A stretch of DNA of 64,000 bases. Source: Caldilineaceae bacterium. GTDB taxonomy: Bacteria; Chloroflexota; Anaerolineae; Caldilineales; Caldilineaceae. The stretch lies in NCBI GenBank assembly GCA_020634755.1, contig JACKBC010000008.1, forward strand, positions 1-64,000. The letters run 5' to 3'. Positions 8,302-16,436 of this stretch are shown here, piece after piece (the first letter of the stretch is position 1; each line of letters opens with the position of its first letter). The notes beneath the pieces were generated by a model that made no database searches, was not told the DNA's origin, and was given only the letters and a program-made list of their open reading frames with translations. Both the position numbers and the translations under genes were made by a program.

Positions 8302-8900
8302 GTGGCGGCGCATTCAGCGGTGGGTTCGCTACACAATCAGCTTATATTGCTGCACGACGTGCCCTGATCACTGTTGGCGCCGGTGGGGCAGGATACGCGG
8401 CTGGCGAAGTCATTAAGGAACTCAACGCGGATGAAGCCCAAGAATCCTTCCCACTGCCAGACAACCAGCCCACCGTCCTGGGGACACCTTTGGAGGGCCA
8501 CGATTCGTGGACCTATGTTACCGAGCCCACCGATGCGCCGGGCAGCCAGGCGACTGGTTTTCCGTTGGTCCAGCAGCAGGTAGGGGATAACGTTGTTTAT
8601 AACGACCATGAGGTTTATATTGTGCGTGACCCGAAGACAGGTGCAGTTGAAGTCTATGTAGGGCGCACAAATCAAGGTCTCAGTAGTCGAGAAAATCAAC
8701 ATCGCAAGGTGCCTGGTAGAGAAAATTGGCGGTTGGAACGTGTAGAAACTGGTCTGACCTATGATCAAGCGAGAGAACTCGAACAAGAGCTTATTATCCA
8801 ATATGGGTTAGACAATTTGGAAAATCGACGCAATGAGATAGCTCCAAGCAAGTGGTCCGATCGTCTAAAAGATATGTATAATCAGTTATGGGGTGAATAA
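8289..8900 (+). CDS. M7 GIY-YIG nuclease toxin tip
   Basis: 203 residues in the frame restored after the shift near 8245; a TTG at 8289 is the first possible start. The pre-toxin part (CVGGGAFSGGFATQSAY to LPDNQPTVLGTPLEGHDSW) and the joint GFPLVQQQVGDNV are shared with M13 and M20. The last 85 residues are a GIY-YIG nuclease: EVYIVRDPKTG with the first motif as VYI, then VYVGRT as the second, SSRENQH with the conserved Arg, and ARELEQELI holding the catalytic Glu. GIY-YIG tips are known in polymorphic toxins. The partner at 8903 is Imm26-like. M13 is a close second copy. Confidence 0.78.
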   Translation: MDCVGGGAFSGGFATQSAYIAARRALITVGAGGAGYAAGEVIKELNADEAQESFPLPDNQPTVLGTPLEGHDSWTYVTEPTDAPGSQATGFPLVQQQVGDNVVYNDHEVYIVRDPKTGAVEVYVGRTNQGLSSRENQHRKVPGRENWRLERVETGLTYDQARELEQELIIQYGLDNLENRRNEIAPSKWSDRLKDMYNQLWGE

Positions 8901-8902
8901 AT

Positions 8903-9589
8903 ATGGGATGGTGGACTGACAAGACTCATGAACAAGAAACTCTACAGGGTGATGCACCTTACGATATTCTCAGCCAAGCCTTCAAAGATATCGCCCGAGA
9001 GTATATGCTAGACTGGAACCGTAAACCTAGACTCCGAGAGCTTATCAGGTCTATTGAGGTCGTGCTTAATTCTTCTAGTGAACAATTCATATTTGAAGAA
9101 AAGTCAATTGAACTAACCAGTCTCATATCAAAGACAAGAAAGCGTAAACGATTTCAATCCTACAAAGTAGGCGATTTTTTTACGATTCCATTGTCAAATG
9201 GTTCAATTGCATACGGCAGAATATTATCAGATGTCCAACAAAAAAGCATGGGGATGCTGGTGGGCATTTACAATCAAATAACCGAGCATGTTATATATCC
9301 AGCCGGTATTACTGACAAGTCATTTATGTTTCCGCCATTTTTCTGTAGCGATGAGGGCTGGACTATGTGGAAGTGGAAAATCTTAGACCATGAACCTATC
9401 GGACCTGATGAGTTTCAATTTCCTAAATTTAAGTTAGGTACAGAATCTACTAGATGGCGAATTATTGAAGGGGATCAGATAATCGATGCTACTGCCGAGG
9501 AGGTGAAAGATTTGGAGTATGCCGCCTTGTGGAGCCTCGGATCTGTAGAATGGAGGATAGAAGAAGAGTTAATAAAACGTCAAAGTTGA
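8903..9589 (+). CDS. M7 immunity protein, Imm26-like
   Basis: 228 residues starting two bases after the toxin stop. The core YKVGDFFTIPLSNGSIAYGR followed by ILSDVQQKSMGMLVGIYN is the Imm26-type pattern (VGDxFxIPL..xxYAxGRIL). The N-terminal 75 residues are helical and basic/acidic mixed; the C-terminus is EWRIEEELIKRQS. Soluble, matching an intracellular nuclease target. The paralogue at 18,913 is clearly related but diverged in places. Confidence 0.75.
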   Translation: MGWWTDKTHEQETLQGDAPYDILSQAFKDIAREYMLDWNRKPRLRELIRSIEVVLNSSSEQFIFEEKSIELTSLISKTRKRKRFQSYKVGDFFTIPLSNGSIAYGRILSDVQQKSMGMLVGIYNQITEHVIYPAGITDKSFMFPPFFCSDEGWTMWKWKILDHEPIGPDEFQFPKFKLGTESTRWRIIEGDQIIDATAEEVKDLEYAALWSLGSVEWRIEEELIKRQS

Positions 9590-9615
9590 AGTCGGTTGAC
9601 TTTCTATATTTATAA

Positions 9616-9703
9616 GCAACAGCGGAATCAACGCGGAAACGGAAATGCCTCCAAATACAAGTGGTCTTGAGGCAACCCGCTAAGGAATTGATTCCGTTGT
9701 TGT
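9616..9703 (+). terminator. M7 boundary hairpin, nested
   Basis: Outer stem AACAGCGGAATCAA with TTGATTCCGTTGTT (one mismatch) and an inner TGCCTC..GAGGCA stem. The copy behind M13 at 19,626 has the outer stem perfect. Confidence 0.55.
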
Positions 9704-9711
9704 TATTGTCA

Positions 9712-9972
9712 AAACGTGCAGCACCTACAACACCCGTCAGGTCTACGCCTATCGCAACGACGGCCGTATGACCAGCTACGAGGGCGCGGCCAATACTGTA
9801 GTGCGGGCATTATAGAGGACAGCTAAACCACAAATTGATGTGAGGCATTAGCGGCAGCGGCGCCGGCGTCAGCCAAACCTACTGCGCGTATGGCAAAACG
9901 CGCAGCGGCGCCACCTGCGCCAGCGGCAACGCCCTGGCCACGGATCGCCAGTTCACCGGCCAGCAGTATGAT
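9712..9972 (+). other. M8 Rhs core remnants
   Basis: Two pieces of core: STYNTRQVYAYRNDGRMTSY at 9722 to 9795, then a stretch of unrelated sequence whose start TGTAGTGCGGGCATT matches half of the hairpin at 25,418, then SGSGAGVSQTYCAYGKTRSG from about 9850 in the frame of M8. Several hundred bases of core are missing between them compared with M15. Confidence 0.55.
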
Positions 9973-10812
9973 GTGACCGGATTGCATTATTATAATGCCA
10001 GGTATTATGATGATCACATTGGGCAGTTTGTCTCGCCGGATTCGCTGGTGCCAGATCCGGCTACGCTGATTGATTACAACAGGTTTGCGTATGCCAGAGC
10101 AAATCCCCTCAAATATAATGACCCATCAGGCCATTGCAGCGCCGATGGCAGCGTGGAAGATGGATATCAAGATGAGTGCTGGAAATATGTGGATGACATT
10201 ATCAACACCTGGGATGATACGGATTACTGGAATAAGCGCTGGGCGAGCAAAGAGAACTTCCTCACCTATGTGGCCCCAACCGCGCATAATGATGCCGAAT
10301 ATATGATGGGCGAGCTGAACCAATACTGGGGCTCGGATGCTTTCAAGTCGTGGAAAGCTGCGCAGCCTGTCCCTGCTTTGACATCAGCGCAACTGGCGAG
10401 TCAGGCCGACCCCGTGTGTGCAGGAGAGAAAATCTGTCAAAATATGGTGCAAGGTGCAGAAAAGGTACAGCAAAAATGCGCAGAAATTGATTGTGTGGCA
10501 ATTGGCAACGATATTGTCGGAGTTGTTGCTACTGGAACAGCGGCAGCAGTTTGTATTCCAGGGCTGGCTGCATGTGCAACCGTAGGTGCAGCTGCCGGAA
10601 CTGTGGCAACAGGTTCAACGCTCTTTGGAGCGGGATGGACTGCAAAGTCCTGGTGGCAAGGTGATGCATCAAATACAGATCTGACAGTGAACCTACTAAC
10701 AGCCGGAGGCAGTTTTGTGACTCTTGGCTTGGCGCCAGTTGCTGATGATCTCCAGTTCATATATGCAGGCGCTCAATTGACTTATGATTATAGTATGAGC
10801 CAGAAAGAGTAA
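9973..10812 (+). CDS. M8 Rhs tip, putative membrane-active toxin (type A copy)
   Basis: 279 residues from a GTG, nearly identical to M5. Differences are few and lie mostly in the first 170 residues (for example SLVPDPAT for SVVPDAST, EDGYQDE for GDGHKDE, VQGAEKV for VRGAGKV); the hydrophobic tip is the same. The difference pattern, many changes before and none after about residue 170, suggests that tip and immunity gene were copied recently as a block. Confidence 0.55.
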   Translation: MTGLHYYNARYYDDHIGQFVSPDSLVPDPATLIDYNRFAYARANPLKYNDPSGHCSADGSVEDGYQDECWKYVDDIINTWDDTDYWNKRWASKENFLTYVAPTAHNDAEYMMGELNQYWGSDAFKSWKAAQPVPALTSAQLASQADPVCAGEKICQNMVQGAEKVQQKCAEIDCVAIGNDIVGVVATGTAAAVCIPGLAACATVGAAAGTVATGSTLFGAGWTAKSWWQGDASNTDLTVNLLTAGGSFVTLGLAPVADDLQFIYAGAQLTYDYSMSQKE

Positions 10813-10814
10813 CT

Positions 10815-11111
10815 ATGACCTTTCCTTTTGCTGCAATAGCTACAGCTTTATCGGTCGGAAGTGCAATTTGGCTACTATTTAAGGCAAGAGAATCCAAATT
10901 TCAACCGTACTTCACTTTAAGAACTCTCTTGTTCTTGTCGGGATTCGCTACTGGATACAGTCTTCTATGGCTCTTGTCTGGAAGTTCTTTCCTGGAATAT
11001 TTCTGGCTCAAGATGGGTCTCGGGGCATTAGGGGGCTTCGGCTGGTTATTCAGGACCATTTGGATTGTTGAAGTCACATCTACATATCGACGGGAAGAGC
11101 GAAAATCGTAG
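10815..11111 (+). CDS. M8 immunity protein candidate, three membrane helices (copy of M5)
   Basis: 98 residues, same protein as at 5994, two bases after the toxin stop. Three hydrophobic helices and a charged C-terminus. The identity with M5 means both modules would be guarded by either gene. Confidence 0.65.
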   Translation: MTFPFAAIATALSVGSAIWLLFKARESKFQPYFTLRTLLFLSGFATGYSLLWLLSGSSFLEYFWLKMGLGALGGFGWLFRTIWIVEVTSTYRREERKS

Positions 11112-11141
11112 TATTGTACTAACGGTGTTTGTGCCTATACG

Positions 11142-11176
11142 TAGTTAGCCTACTTGCCCTTATAGTAGGCTAACTA
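11142..11176 (+). terminator. M8 boundary hairpin
   Basis: Same 13-base stem as behind M5 (6321), so the hairpin travels with the module. Confidence 0.65.
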
Positions 11177-11368
11177 TAGTTTTCAATCGGCAGTACGCTA
11201 TACTACCTCCACGGCGACCATCTCGGCTCTACCGCGCTGACCACCACCGGCAGCGGCGCCGGCGTCAGCCAGACCTACTGCGCCTATGGCAAAACGCGCA
11301 GCGGCGCCACCTGCGCCAGCGGCAACTCCCTGGCCACAGACCGCCAGTTCACCGGCCAGAAGGTCGAT

Positions 11369-12226
11369 GTGACCGGGCTGCATTATTATGCGGCGCGGTA
11401 CTATGATGATCACATTGGGCAGTTTGTCTCGCCCGATTCGATGGTGCCGGACCCCAGCAGTTTAATCGCGTGGAATCGCTTTGCCTACGCGGCTGATAAT
11501 CCCCTGCGATTTAATGACCCAACTGGTCACTGTGTTTTTGATACTGGCTTTGGCGGTGGACCATCAGCCTGTGGCAGCGGCGCCATTGGTATTGGATTGG
11601 CATATGCGGCGCAGGGGATTGGTTCAGCAACCACAATTGTTGCGGCAACGGCAAATAATCTGGCGGCGCAAGCAGCACCGGTTCTGCAACAAGCTGATAA
11701 ACTGGCGGGCATGGATGCCTGGATTCAGTCGAATCCGAATGGAGGGCAGCAAGCCCAACAAGGTTCGAGTGGGAATAGCGGAAATACTGGCGATCCAGGT
11801 GGGTTGGACCCAAATAAGATACCAAAAGGATTTGAAACCGCTGGACAATTCCAGCAATTTGGAAACAAGCTCAATCAAGGACTTGCGAAGGCAGGATTTG
11901 AGGATACGCAAGCTGCTTTTCAAGGTAGTTCGGTCACCGGAATAAAGTATACAACGGGTAAGCCATTTGATGTGGGACGGACTAGTGATTTCGATATTGC
12001 TCTGGCTGGCGAAAAACTCCTACGAACTGCACAAAATATCGGTGTCCAATTGCGTAGTGGAGGCATAAGGACTGGTCCGCTTAGTGGAGCTCAACTTCGT
12101 CAGTTAGGACTAAATGAACTCGCAGACGAGCTTAGCGGAATGGCCGGCCGTCCTGTAAACTTTATGATCTATCGTTCGATTGAAGATGCTGTCAATCGGG
12201 CACCCAGCATTCTCATACCCAAGTAG
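11369..12226 (+). CDS. M9 Rhs tip, nucleotidyltransferase-like toxin
   Basis: 285 residues from a GTG; core homology in frame begins near 11,190 (STLYYLHGDHLGS). Residues 1 to 54 are core, 55 to 146 a pre-toxin linker (CVFDTGFGGGPSACGSG to SGNSGNTGDPGG) that is nearly the same in M11 and ends as in M1. The tip has FQGSSVTGIKY (GSS at 186 to 188) followed by SDFDIAL (Asp 207 and 209), the G-S and D-x-D pattern of the polymerase-beta nucleotidyltransferase fold. Toxins of this fold modify targets by adding nucleotides. The match is by motif only and the third catalytic Asp is not obvious. Confidence 0.55.
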   Translation: MTGLHYYAARYYDDHIGQFVSPDSMVPDPSSLIAWNRFAYAADNPLRFNDPTGHCVFDTGFGGGPSACGSGAIGIGLAYAAQGIGSATTIVAATANNLAAQAAPVLQQADKLAGMDAWIQSNPNGGQQAQQGSSGNSGNTGDPGGLDPNKIPKGFETAGQFQQFGNKLNQGLAKAGFEDTQAAFQGSSVTGIKYTTGKPFDVGRTSDFDIALAGEKLLRTAQNIGVQLRSGGIRTGPLSGAQLRQLGLNELADELSGMAGRPVNFMIYRSIEDAVNRAPSILIPK

Positions 12227-12246
12227 ATTTGTAACTGGTCTGAGCC

Positions 12247-12277
12247 GGGTGATCATGGTTTCAAATCGTGATCACCC
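12247..12277 (+). terminator. Hairpin between M9 toxin and immunity
   Basis: Stem GGGTGATCA with TGATCACCC, extendable to 11 with a G-T pair. As in M2 and M3 it stands between toxin and immunity. Confidence 0.55.
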
Positions 12278-12314
12278 AAAATAAACATTCATTATTGAAA
12301 ATGGGATACAAAAT

Positions 12315-12641
12315 ATGAAAACCTATTTTGATTTGTATGGATTCAAACAATCAGATTTAGAACTGGTTCGCGCTGAATTAGAAATGGTGCTAGAACTTAA
12401 ATTTGTTGCCCATGACAGCTTATACCGAGGTGGATTATATTACAGATGTGATAGACCTCATTCAGAAAGCTTTCAATTGGTAGGTAACTTTAATCACATC
12501 GAGCAGGAATACGCGGAAGAACAATTTGCTGATTACCCTACTTTGTTATATGTAGAACAAGCTAGCTCGCCAAAAGTTACAGAAGAAACTATAGTAAACA
12601 ATATGTCGTCTGCCAAATTACTCCGAAGGGAAATTTTGTAA
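12315..12641 (+). CDS. M9 immunity protein candidate
   Basis: 108 residues starting MKTYFDLYGFKQSDLELVRA, soluble, mixed alpha/beta, with LYRGGLYYRCDRP in the middle. The ribosome-binding site is weak (GGGATAC). Family not recognised; role inferred from position behind the M9 tip. Confidence 0.55.
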   Translation: MKTYFDLYGFKQSDLELVRAELEMVLELKFVAHDSLYRGGLYYRCDRPHSESFQLVGNFNHIEQEYAEEQFADYPTLLYVEQASSPKVTEETIVNNMSSAKLLRREIL

Positions 12642-12825
12642 CCCCTCAAATTGGTACGTATCTTATTGATAACACCCATAAGCATTTTGAAACGGTCACC
12701 ACAAAAGGAACATACAGGAGCCATACCGACTTATTATATCAAGCTTCACAGTCGGGTAGCAAAGTGGCTAATTTGGTCTGCTAATAAATTTACATGTTAC
12801 TTTTACGGCTACTGTTTTGGCATAT

Positions 12826-13169
12826 ATAGCACCTACACCACTGGCGAGGTCTACGCCTACGACAACCCCGGCCGCATGACCAGCTACGAAGGCGCGGCCA
12901 ACACCTTCAACACCACCGGCCTCATCCACGCCGTCAAAAACAGCAGCTACACCTATGATGCCAACGGCAACCTCAAAACGCGCCCGGTGCAGCTGACCAC
13001 CGGCAACTTTGCCATCCCCGGCCAAACGCTGACCTGGGACGTGGAAAACCGGCTGGTGACCGTCAGCGGCACCAGCATCAACAACACGGCCATCACCGAA
13101 TCGTATCTCTATGACGAAGCGGCAACTTGCCGACAGCATCCGCATCAAAAAGACCAGCAACGGCGTTAA
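12826..13169 (+). pseudogene. M10 Rhs core fragment, shifted out of frame
   Basis: Encodes STYTTGEVYAYDNPGRMTSY to TWDVENRLVTVSGTS, then loses frame at YLYDE near 13,115, where the DNA reads GACGAAGCGGCAACTTGCC. The true continuation (SIRIKKTSNGVNTF) is in the frame of the next feature. The same lesion occurs at 16,440, 30,940 and 33,353. Between 12,642 and 12,826 I see nothing coding. Confidence 0.6.
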
Positions 13170-14244
13170 CACCTTTACGCCCTTTGCGCACTACGAAGTG
13201 GACAACGGAACCACCGTCAAATACTACACCTTCAACGGACTGCGCGTTGCCATGCGCCGCGGGTCCACGCTATACTACCTCCACGGTGACCATCTCGGCT
13301 CCACTGCGCTGACCACCACCGGCAGCGGCGTGGGAACCAGCCAGACCTACTGCGCGTATGGCAAAACGCGCAGCGGAACCACCTGCGCCAGCGGCAATTC
13401 CCTGGCCACGGACCGGCAGTTTACCGGCCAGAAGTATGATGTGACCGGGCTGCATTATTATGCGGCGCGGTACTATGATGACCACATTGGGCAGTTTGTC
13501 AGCCCAGATTCGATGGTGCCGGATGCGAGTAACTTAATCTCATGGAATCGCTTTGCTTACGCAGCAGACAATCCCCTCAATTTCTTTGATCCTACTGGTC
13601 ATTGCGAAAAGTCAATAGGTGATGATGATTATGGCTGCTTTGATCTGGCCCAGAAGATTCATAGGCAATTTCCAAATGTTGATCGTGAATCTCTAGAGCG
13701 TTCAAGCATAAAGTATTTAGAAAAGACCTATGAAGAGTTGCTCACAGACCCGCCATTGGATGCCCCGATTGCTGGGGTCATTGTTGGGGTAGGGGTAAGT
13801 GCAGACGCTAGTTTCCTTGGACCGGTTGGCTTTGCTTTTAATGGAGGTATAGAAGTACTCGCACATAAAAATGGTGAGCTAGCATTATATTCATACGGTG
13901 GTGGTGGTGGTACTGTGGGTCTTGGCGCAAATGCCAAAGTATATGTTGGCAGAGTCTATAGGTTAAGTGATGCGGATGGATATGCCGCCTGGTTTGAGTC
14001 AACTGATGTTACAGCCAGCTATGGGCCCCTAGGCGCTACGGCGGGTCGATTCTCCGATCCAACTATAGAAGATGGTACTTATGGTAATTTCGTTGGATAT
14101 GCTCCGGGGGTTAATGCTAGTGCCAGCCAGAGTGTAATGTATTATACGCAACCCTTGGTTAAATATGATTTCCAATCGAACACAGTAACATATCCGCAAC
14201 TTGAAGATACAGTTAACGATTTCGACTATTTGATTGGAAGGTGA
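13111..14244 (+). CDS. M10 Rhs tip, glycine-rich toxin of unknown type
   Basis: 377 residues. The ATG at 13,111 gives MTKRQLADSIRIKKTSNG, joining the core after the lesion described at 12,826; no ribosome-binding site is seen. Residues 1 to 165 are core. The tip begins CEKSIGDDDYGCFDLAQKIH, has a helical part, then a long beta-type, glycine-rich part: IAGVIVGVGVSADASFLGPV, GGGGGTVGLGANAKVYVGR and YAPGVNASASQS. It looks like a beta-rich, possibly membrane-active protein. The immunity gene has two membrane helices. I do not recognise the tip, making it a candidate new toxin family. Confidence 0.5.
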   Translation: MTKRQLADSIRIKKTSNGVNTFTPFAHYEVDNGTTVKYYTFNGLRVAMRRGSTLYYLHGDHLGSTALTTTGSGVGTSQTYCAYGKTRSGTTCASGNSLATDRQFTGQKYDVTGLHYYAARYYDDHIGQFVSPDSMVPDASNLISWNRFAYAADNPLNFFDPTGHCEKSIGDDDYGCFDLAQKIHRQFPNVDRESLERSSIKYLEKTYEELLTDPPLDAPIAGVIVGVGVSADASFLGPVGFAFNGGIEVLAHKNGELALYSYGGGGGTVGLGANAKVYVGRVYRLSDADGYAAWFESTDVTASYGPLGATAGRFSDPTIEDGTYGNFVGYAPGVNASASQSVMYYTQPLVKYDFQSNTVTYPQLEDTVNDFDYLIGR

Positions 14245-14247
14245 TTT

Positions 14248-14670
14248 ATGAATGCTGAGATATCATATAATCTGGATAAAGTATTGGGGACACTACAAAA
14301 GAGGTTCCTGTGGAAATGGTTTATCCAACGGGTAATCTTTGTAAGTTTTCCGGCGCTGTTTGTCGCAGTAGGACTTGAAGGGATTTGGCGCTGGGCATTC
14401 GGAACAGTATTTATATTCTCCATAATATCCTTTGTCTGGCGATATGGACTCGACCTTTGGTACAACAAACCATCGGTGACATATGGGCATTTGACCAAAT
14501 TCAGCAAGCGCATTCGCGGTCCAAGGCATTACTACATCCTAATCAACGATATCCAGATCAGAGTCCCCAAAGAGGTTTGGCTGACAGTGGAAGAAAAGAA
14601 AGGGTACGAAGTTTATTATTCACCCCGTTCAAAATGGTTGATGTCCTACAGAGAATCGACGCTTGCGTAA
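14248..14670 (+). CDS. M10 immunity protein candidate, two membrane helices
   Basis: 140 residues starting MNAEISYNLDKVLGTLQKRF. Hydrophobic helices at about 25 to 45 (FIQRVIFVSFPALFVAVGLE) and 48 to 66, then a soluble domain (YYILINDIQIRVPKEVWLTVEEKKGYEV would be its core strands). GGAAGGTGA before the ATG lies across the toxin stop. Family not recognised. Confidence 0.65.
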   Translation: MNAEISYNLDKVLGTLQKRFLWKWFIQRVIFVSFPALFVAVGLEGIWRWAFGTVFIFSIISFVWRYGLDLWYNKPSVTYGHLTKFSKRIRGPRHYYILINDIQIRVPKEVWLTVEEKKGYEVYYSPRSKWLMSYRESTLA

Positions 14671-14677
14671 ATTGAGC

Positions 14678-14724
14678 AAACGGGGAGTACTATTGTAATT
14701 ATTCGCCAATAGTGCTCCCCGTTT
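14678..14724 (+). terminator. Intrinsic terminator behind M10
   Basis: Stem of 18 with one G-T pair (AAACGGGGAGTACTATTG and CAATAGTGCTCCCCGTTT) followed by T-rich sequence. Confidence 0.75.
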
Positions 14725-14908
14725 TCATTACAATTTTTTTTGAAGTTGGTTAGAACTCCACGGCGACCATCTCGGCTCCACCGCCCTCACCACCACCGGC
14801 AGCGGGACCAGCGTCAGCCAAACCTACTGTGCGTACGGCAAAACGCGCAGCGGCACCACCTGCGCCAGCGGCAATTCGCTAACCACCGACCGGCAGTTCA
14901 CCGGCCAG

Positions 14909-15763
14909 ATGTACGATGTGACCGGCCTGCATTATTACAACGCCAGGTATTATGATGATCACATTGGGCAGTTTGTCAGCCCGGATTCGCTGGTGCCGGA
15001 CCCGAGCAGTCTAATCGCGTGGAATCGCTTTGCCTACGCGGCTGATAATCCCCTGCGATTTAATGACCCAACTGGTCACTGTGTTTTTGATACTGGCTTT
15101 GGCGGTGGACCATCAGCCTGTGGCAGCGGCGCCATTGGTATTGGATTGGCATATGCGGCGCAGGGGATTGGTTCAGCAACCACAATTGTTGCGGCAACGG
15201 CAAATAATCTGGCGGCGCAAGCAGCACCGGTTCTGCAACAAGCTGATAAACTGGCGGGCATGGATGCCTGGATTCAGTCGAATCCGAATGGAGGGCAGCA
15301 AGCCCAACAAGGTTCGAGTGGGAATAGCGGAAATACTGGCGATCCAGGTGGATTTGATCCGAATGATCCGTGGAAGAGTTTTCGTAACAGTGGCATGGTG
15401 CAAGAGGGTATCGATTATTTACAGAAAGCCGCACGAAGAGGAAGCGTTAATCTAGAGAAAGCCTATAATCAATACAATGACCTGACTAGGAAAGGGGTGG
15501 AAATGGGTGGTCATGCCCTTGAACAAGCTCAACAAGACAAAATTTCAACTCAAAAAATCGCAGATACATTTACGGGTGCGGCTCGCAACACACAATATTT
15601 CTGGCAAGGTGGCAATGCAGTACAGTGGTCGCCTCATACGAATGTTGCGCTGATTATTGATAAATCCACAAGGTTGGTAACAACTGTTTTCACGCGGTCT
15701 TCAGTTCAGAAAGATTGGCTTCCGATGTCGGCCTTTGAAAAACTGCAATGGCTGGGTGAGTAG
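14909..15763 (+). CDS. M11 Rhs tip, RNase-like toxin
   Basis: 284 residues; core homology in frame begins near 14,757 (LHGDHLGS). Residues 10 to 150 repeat the core and linker of M9 almost exactly, ending SGNSGNTGDPGGFDPN, after which the tip is unrelated to M9. The last 95 residues read KGVEMGGHALEQAQQDKIST, then ARNTQYFWQGG, HTNVALIIDKSTRLVTTVF: a His after a Gly, helix, and three strands ending in a V-T-x-V-F strand, the layout of small BECR/RelE-type RNases and DUF4258 proteins. M18 has a diverged homologue of this tip. The fold call is tentative. Confidence 0.5.
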   Translation: MYDVTGLHYYNARYYDDHIGQFVSPDSLVPDPSSLIAWNRFAYAADNPLRFNDPTGHCVFDTGFGGGPSACGSGAIGIGLAYAAQGIGSATTIVAATANNLAAQAAPVLQQADKLAGMDAWIQSNPNGGQQAQQGSSGNSGNTGDPGGFDPNDPWKSFRNSGMVQEGIDYLQKAARRGSVNLEKAYNQYNDLTRKGVEMGGHALEQAQQDKISTQKIADTFTGAARNTQYFWQGGNAVQWSPHTNVALIIDKSTRLVTTVFTRSSVQKDWLPMSAFEKLQWLGE

Positions 15764-15781
15764 AACGAGGTGTAATCTAAC

Positions 15782-16273
15782 ATGACGATATATGTTACAG
15801 TCTCCCCGATTTCTCAATTTGATGAATGGGATTACTCATATGATAGTAAATATGACACACTTTGGGTCGAACGCATCCCAAGAAACTTTCCACAGACTAC
15901 CCTTCAGGGTGCTTACAATCTGATTATCAAGATCGATGCTTCAAAGCTCATTTCGTATTTTGAGACAATAACAGTAGCTGGTGTTGGCTATTGGAATGTG
16001 ACATCTCCGCTTGAGTTACCTAAACCAATGGTAGGACAGCTACAAATCGCACGAGATATTGATGATGGGCAACCGCAAGCGTATTTCACCAATCCAGATT
16101 ATAGTGTATTCTATACTCGGCTAGGCGAACCAGTTGATACAGCTAAACTCCAACATGTCGCAATCGGTCAACAAATTATTGTGGATGTAACACAAGATGG
16201 AATGTTAGCTGGCGTGTGGATGAGTGATTTACCTGTAGAACTCAGGGATAAATATGTTATGAAGTCCGTGTAG
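15782..16273 (+). CDS. M11 immunity protein candidate
   Basis: 163 residues, GAGGTG before the ATG. Soluble. The C-terminal 71 residues (DIDDGQPQAYFTNPDYSVFY onwards) are identical, save one residue, to the M18 immunity protein, while the N-terminal 90 residues differ strongly. The tail IIVDVTQDGMLAGVWMSD has the look of DUF2283-type strands, where a short beta sheet ends a small protein. Position and pairing with a homologous toxin in both modules support an immunity role. Confidence 0.65.
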   Translation: MTIYVTVSPISQFDEWDYSYDSKYDTLWVERIPRNFPQTTLQGAYNLIIKIDASKLISYFETITVAGVGYWNVTSPLELPKPMVGQLQIARDIDDGQPQAYFTNPDYSVFYTRLGEPVDTAKLQHVAIGQQIIVDVTQDGMLAGVWMSDLPVELRDKYVMKSV

Positions 16274-16297
16274 ATTTGATGGAGGTGGTTTATAGTC

Positions 16298-16337
16298 AAA
16301 GAACAGGTCGGCAAAACGCTGACCTGTTCTTTTTTTA
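16298..16337 (+). terminator. Intrinsic terminator behind M11
   Basis: Stem AAAGAACAGGTC with GACCTGTTCTTT and seven Ts. Copied behind M18 (30,795). Confidence 0.85.
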
Positions 16338-16436
16338 CATCCTACGTTTAGGATTACATGAAAACCCGCCCCGGCCAAACCCTGGTCTGGAACGAGGAAA
16401 ACCAGCTGGAGAGCGTGGCTGGCGAATCGTATCTCT

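Noticed and set aside
14740..14955. Arg/His-rich frames such as the 71-residue one at 14,740
   Set aside because: They are the Rhs core read in a wrong frame.
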